Shown here in pieces: positions 61,516 to 64,000 of a DNA stretch of 64,000 bases. The notes beneath the pieces were generated by a model. It saw only the letters and a program-made list of their open reading frames with translations, was not told where the DNA came from and did no database searches. Positions within the stretch are counted from its first letter, which is position 1. The number at the start of each line of letters is the position of its first letter. The position numbers and the translations under genes were made by a program. Origin of the DNA: Bacillota bacterium (GTDB lineage: Bacteria; Bacillota; Sulfobacillia; Sulfobacillales; Sulfobacillaceae). The stretch is from the NCBI GenBank assembly GCA_026627385.1, contig JAPNUR010000009.1, positions 50,479-114,478 on the forward strand. Reading direction: 5' to 3'.

Positions 61516-61593
61516 TAACCGTCAAATAGTTCCACCTACCGGAGGCACACTCGATGATCCATCATCCTGGCAAATGTGGACAGGAGAGAGGGG
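61515..61593 (+). repeat. Copy 1 of a ~80-bp element end
   Basis: Starts GTAACCGTCAAATA and includes CACCTACCGGAGGCACAC; it matches 63797-63880 with a few substitutions. After the repeat the sequence diverges, so only the end of a former element is left here. Confidence 0.65.
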
Positions 61594-61764
61594 ATTACTG
61601 TCGGATCTCACGCTGTTTGACCGAGGCAGTCTCACGATCTGTGTCTCAGGAGCGGTGGCAGAACAAAGCCCCCGGGTGGGCCTTGGGGCTCGGGCATAGG
61701 GCTCAGGCGGGCGTGTGCGCCCAGTCGAGTTCTGCCGTGGCGATAGCCACCATGTGATCATCCA

Positions 61765-62037
61765 CTAAGGTTGCTGGGCGCTGTAAGCGGCTAAAAGACA
61801 CGCTTGGGCGCTGCGGTTGAGTCGCCGCGGAATCCCTTGGGCCCAATCATGACCGGCAGCCAGGGCCTCCTCGGTAAAGACGGGCCGCGTGATGCCCGCG
61901 TGCTGCCACGGGTGCTGGAGATAGGCCGCCAATTCTTCCCGCGTGAGCGCCCGGAGAGGATAGCCCAGGGTCACGCGCTGACGGATCGCCTCGAGCGGCC
62001 GGCCGCCGCATCGCGGATGGAGTAGAGGCGATGACAC
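61765..62037 (-). pseudogene. C-terminal remnant of a TniB/ExeA-like AAA ATPase
   Basis: The minus-strand frame reads RPLEAIRQRVTLGYPLRALT, REELAAYLQHP, RPVFTEEALAAGHDWAQGIP and RRLNRSAQACLLAAY, which is the sensor/lid part of ExeA/TniB-like transposition ATPases (usual forms are RQRVTLRYxLxPL and GIPRLINxLCDxALLAAY). The Walker motifs are missing upstream, so it is a truncated piece. Confidence 0.65.
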
Positions 62038-62479
62038 CCGGTGTCACGCAGGTGGGGACGTCTCGGGTTCCGGCGTGGGCTGGCGGGCACGCCACGAGGA
62101 TAACACAGCCGCCGCTTCAAGACACGACCGCGCGGACGCGTCGCCCCACGATGGGTGGACCCAGACCGGGAGTGGCTACTCCACCCGAGCCCAATCCCAG
62201 GCCGTGGCGGATCACGGCGGTTCGGTCGGCGGGCCTTGCGCTCAGGCATCGCTTACCGCCGTCCCATCAATCGAGAGGTCGGGGAAATGCCGTTCGACGG
62301 CTGGGCGGAGGCTCCACGCGACCGAATAGGCGCCATGGAAGTGGGCCAGCACCCGTTGGCGACTCCGGCCGTCTTCCCAGACCGTGGCCACGAGTGGGGC
62401 GCTCTTCCCGCGCCATCGCCCCCACGCCATGAGGGGTGGACGGCGCCCGACGGCGGCGGGCCCAGCGCACCGTCGCGGC

Positions 62480-63219
62480 CTGGGCTCCGTTTCTTCTCCC
62501 GGAGGCGATAGGACTCCCCGCGCCTATGGACGACCGTGGAGTGGTGGAGCCAGCGATCCAGAATCGCGGGGGCCAAGACCGCATCCCCGAACACTTCCCC
62601 CCATTCGCTGAAGCTCTTGTGGGACGTCAAAATCATGCTGCCGCGTGCGTACCGGGCCGAGACTCCGCGGAAAAAGAGGGGCGCATCGAGGCGCTCCAAC
62701 GGCAGATCCCCCCCTTCATCCACGCAGAGCCATGTCGGGCGGGTATACACCGCCAATCGCGTCGTGAATCGATGATCCTCCCCGGCCCGCCGCCGATCGG
62801 CGATCATGTCCTGGATGGTCACAACATAGACGGATTGACGCGCCTGGATGGCTTGTAAGGCCAAGGAGACCGTCAAGGGGCTCTGGCCAACCCCAGGCGG
62901 CCCGAGAAACAGGAGATTGGCCGCCGCGTCGATCCCGTGCCACGTCGCCCACTCGCGGATTGGGCGTTCATCGATGCTCGGCGGGAACGCAAAGTCAAAC
63001 GTGTCCCAGGGCTTCCGGAATGGAAGGGGGGGCCCTTTGCACACGCGAGGAGACATAGCGCTGCTGGCGGGCATCCACTTCCGCTTGTAACAAATCGGCC
63101 CAATACGCCGTGTAGGGGTCTTCCGCTGCGGCGGCCTGATCCGCCCGCGGTCCCGCCCATCGTGCGACTTCCGTGCGTGGGAGGCGCTCACATAAATCGT
63201 CCAGGATCAGCGGGTTCAT
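62480..63219 (-). pseudogene. istB: IS21-family istB remnant
   Basis: From ATG 63219 the frame gives the IstB N terminus (AYWADLLQAEVDARQQRYVS). At a seven-C tract near 63024-63032 the frame is lost; the next frame continues with FDFAFPPSIDERPIREWATW, then LLFLGPPGVGQSPL, a Walker A with Gln in place of Lys, and ends with GESYRLREKKR. The normal stop after that is also lost. The Lys loss and frameshift mean an inactive ATPase. Confidence 0.8.
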
Positions 63220-63798
63220 GAGAGCCCCGCCTCGTAGGCCGCCAGTGCTCGTTGCTCGACGTCCGGCGCGACAGCCTGATGGAGCCCGCGGGAACGCGGG
63301 GCCGGACCCGACCGGGTCCGGGGGGTGGCGGTAAGGGGCCCGGGGTGCCCACAACAGCATGGGCCTGGGTGGGGGCCGGGTATTCACGCAGCACCCGATC
63401 GCCCGGGCGAATGACGATACCGCCGGTAGGTCGGCGCTGTACGATGACCTCCTGGCCCATCCAGTCATAGCCTACCGCCCATCGATGCCCGTCCCAGCAG
63501 ACGTAGCCATCGTTGTAAACGCGCCGGACGATGTCCTCGCCATACCCAAACCGATGAGACGTTGGCCAGGCCACACACGCGGCCACGTCCGCCGCCCGCC
63601 GATCCACGGGGCGTTCGTGCGTGGTACCGTGAATGCGCACCGCCGCGACGGTCTAGATCCACGTGGCGACTTGGCGATTCAGGTCCTCGATCCCTGCAAT
63701 CCGTCGAACCCGGCGCCAGAAGTTGTCCCGCACGTAGCGGACGGGGCGTTCGACCTTTCCTTTAGTCTGTCCTCGGTAGGGACGGGCTGCTTTGGGGT
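63216..63798 (-). pseudogene. istA: IS21-family istA C-terminal remnant
   Basis: The minus strand reads RGQTKGKVERPVRYVRDNFW, the highly conserved IstA core, then an in-frame TAG (around 63652-63654) and RIHGTTHERP of the C-terminal region. A frameshift follows before the end ALAAYEAGLS, whose TGA overlaps the istB ATG. The 5' part is missing, cut exactly where the next element end begins at about 63797. Confidence 0.8.
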
Positions 63799-63880
63799 AA
63801 CCGTCAAATAATTCCCACCTACCGGAGGCACACCCGGTGATCCATCATCCTGCCAAATGCGGAAAAGGAGAAGGGATCAC
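63797..63880 (+). repeat. Copy 2 of the ~80-bp element end
   Basis: Same start GTAACCGTCAAATA as 61515-61593, followed by CACCTACCGGAGGCACAC and TGATCCATCATCCTG. It is directly followed by an IS66-type gene, so it is probably the left end and leader of that element, inserted into istA. Confidence 0.65.
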
Positions 63881-63881
63881 G

Positions 63882-64000
63882 ATGACGCAAGCCGAACGGG
63901 AAGCCAACGAGGCGCTCTGGGCGCAACGGGTGGCCGACTATCCAGCGAGCGGATTGAGCCAGCCACAGTGGGCGGCCGCCCAGGGGGTGCCGTTGCGGCG
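63882..64000 (+). CDS. IS66-family accessory protein TnpA-like, N-terminal part (cut by window edge)
   Basis: ATG 63882 follows AAAGGAGAAGGG. The 39 visible residues include ALWAQRVADYPASGLSQPQW and AAAQGVPLRR, resembling the WRxxVxxxxASGLSxxxFCxxxG opening of IS66 TnpA proteins. The rest lies beyond the window. Confidence 0.55.
   Translation, partial: MTQAEREANEALWAQRVADYPASGLSQPQWAAAQGVPLR

Noticed and set aside
62253..63191. A single 312-codon istB gene
   Set aside because: The frame lacks the true IstB N terminus, which is in another phase behind a poly-C tract, and runs past the normal end; it is a composite of a pseudogene.
1..64000. CRISPR array, rRNA or prophage structural genes
   Set aside because: No regularly spaced repeats, no rRNA-like sequence and no phage structural genes were seen; the Gp37/Gp68-type gene alone does not indicate a prophage.

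Overview
The window is a chromosomal piece of a GC-rich bacterium (roughly 57-60 % G+C by eye). Lipoprotein signal peptides, strong AGGAGG ribosome sites, frequent GTG/TTG starts and a full squalene/hopanoid operon combined with a type 2 isopentenyl-diphosphate isomerase fit an acidophilic or thermophilic Firmicute of the Sulfobacillus/Alicyclobacillus kind. That placement is an inference from gene content, not from a marker gene; no rRNA or tRNA was found.

Layout. (1) 1-9.4 kb, minus strand: fni, hpnH, hpnG, hpnA, squalene-hopene cyclase, hpnC, hpnD, hpnE and a glycosyltransferase cut by the window edge. Together they make squalene, cyclise it and build the C35 side chain. (2) 9.5-15.1 kb: a divergent PlsC-like acyltransferase, then minus-strand single genes (GNAT, zinc ribbon, HAD phosphatase, 2-hydroxyacid dehydrogenase, cystathionine gamma-synthase-type enzyme). 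(3) 15.8-18.9 kb: an accessory patch with a nucleotidyltransferase/partner pair, a decayed duplicate of the PLP enzyme's 5' end, and a TcmP / three-Cys-motif (Gp37/Gp68) pair whose tcmP is frameshifted. (4) 19.1-31.1 kb: a histidine-utilisation-like locus in two divergent arms. The minus arm has imidazolonepropionase, a HAL-family protein without the MIO tripeptide, oligopeptide-type ABC permeases and binding protein, and an M20 amidohydrolase. The plus arm has an RpiR regulator, a HutF-like deiminase and urocanase.

(5) 31.4-45.0 kb, minus strand: a long operon beginning with an NCS1 permease and a GntR/FCD regulator, then a cyclase-family hydrolase, an SDR without its catalytic Tyr/Lys, a nitrilase-family amidase, a VOC protein, a CaiB CoA-transferase, an enoyl-CoA hydratase, a molybdenum hydroxylase with FAD and 2Fe-2S subunits and two different large subunits, and a redoxin. 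It looks like an uptake-plus-catabolism module for an unknown N-heterocycle. (6) 45.0-52.5 kb: a decayed zone with a sugar-kinase fragment, a MNT/HEPN module with a broken HEPN gene, a second NCS1 permease, a DAO-type FAD oxidase and a decayed copy of the 3' end of a neighbouring gene. Three GTATA-N3-TATAC palindromes occur at 45.0, 47.1 and 49.6 kb.

(7) 52.5-61.3 kb, minus strand: a hexosamine-saccharide operon (ABC binding protein and two permeases, GH84 hexosaminidase, GlmU-like nucleotidyltransferase, RpiR regulator, SIS isomerase, Gfo/Idh/MocA oxidoreductase) behind a good sigma-A-like promoter. (8) 61.3-64.0 kb: an insertion-sequence graveyard with TniB/ExeA-like, IS21 istB and istA remnants, and two copies of an approximately 80-bp element end, the second leading into an IS66-type first gene cut by the window edge.
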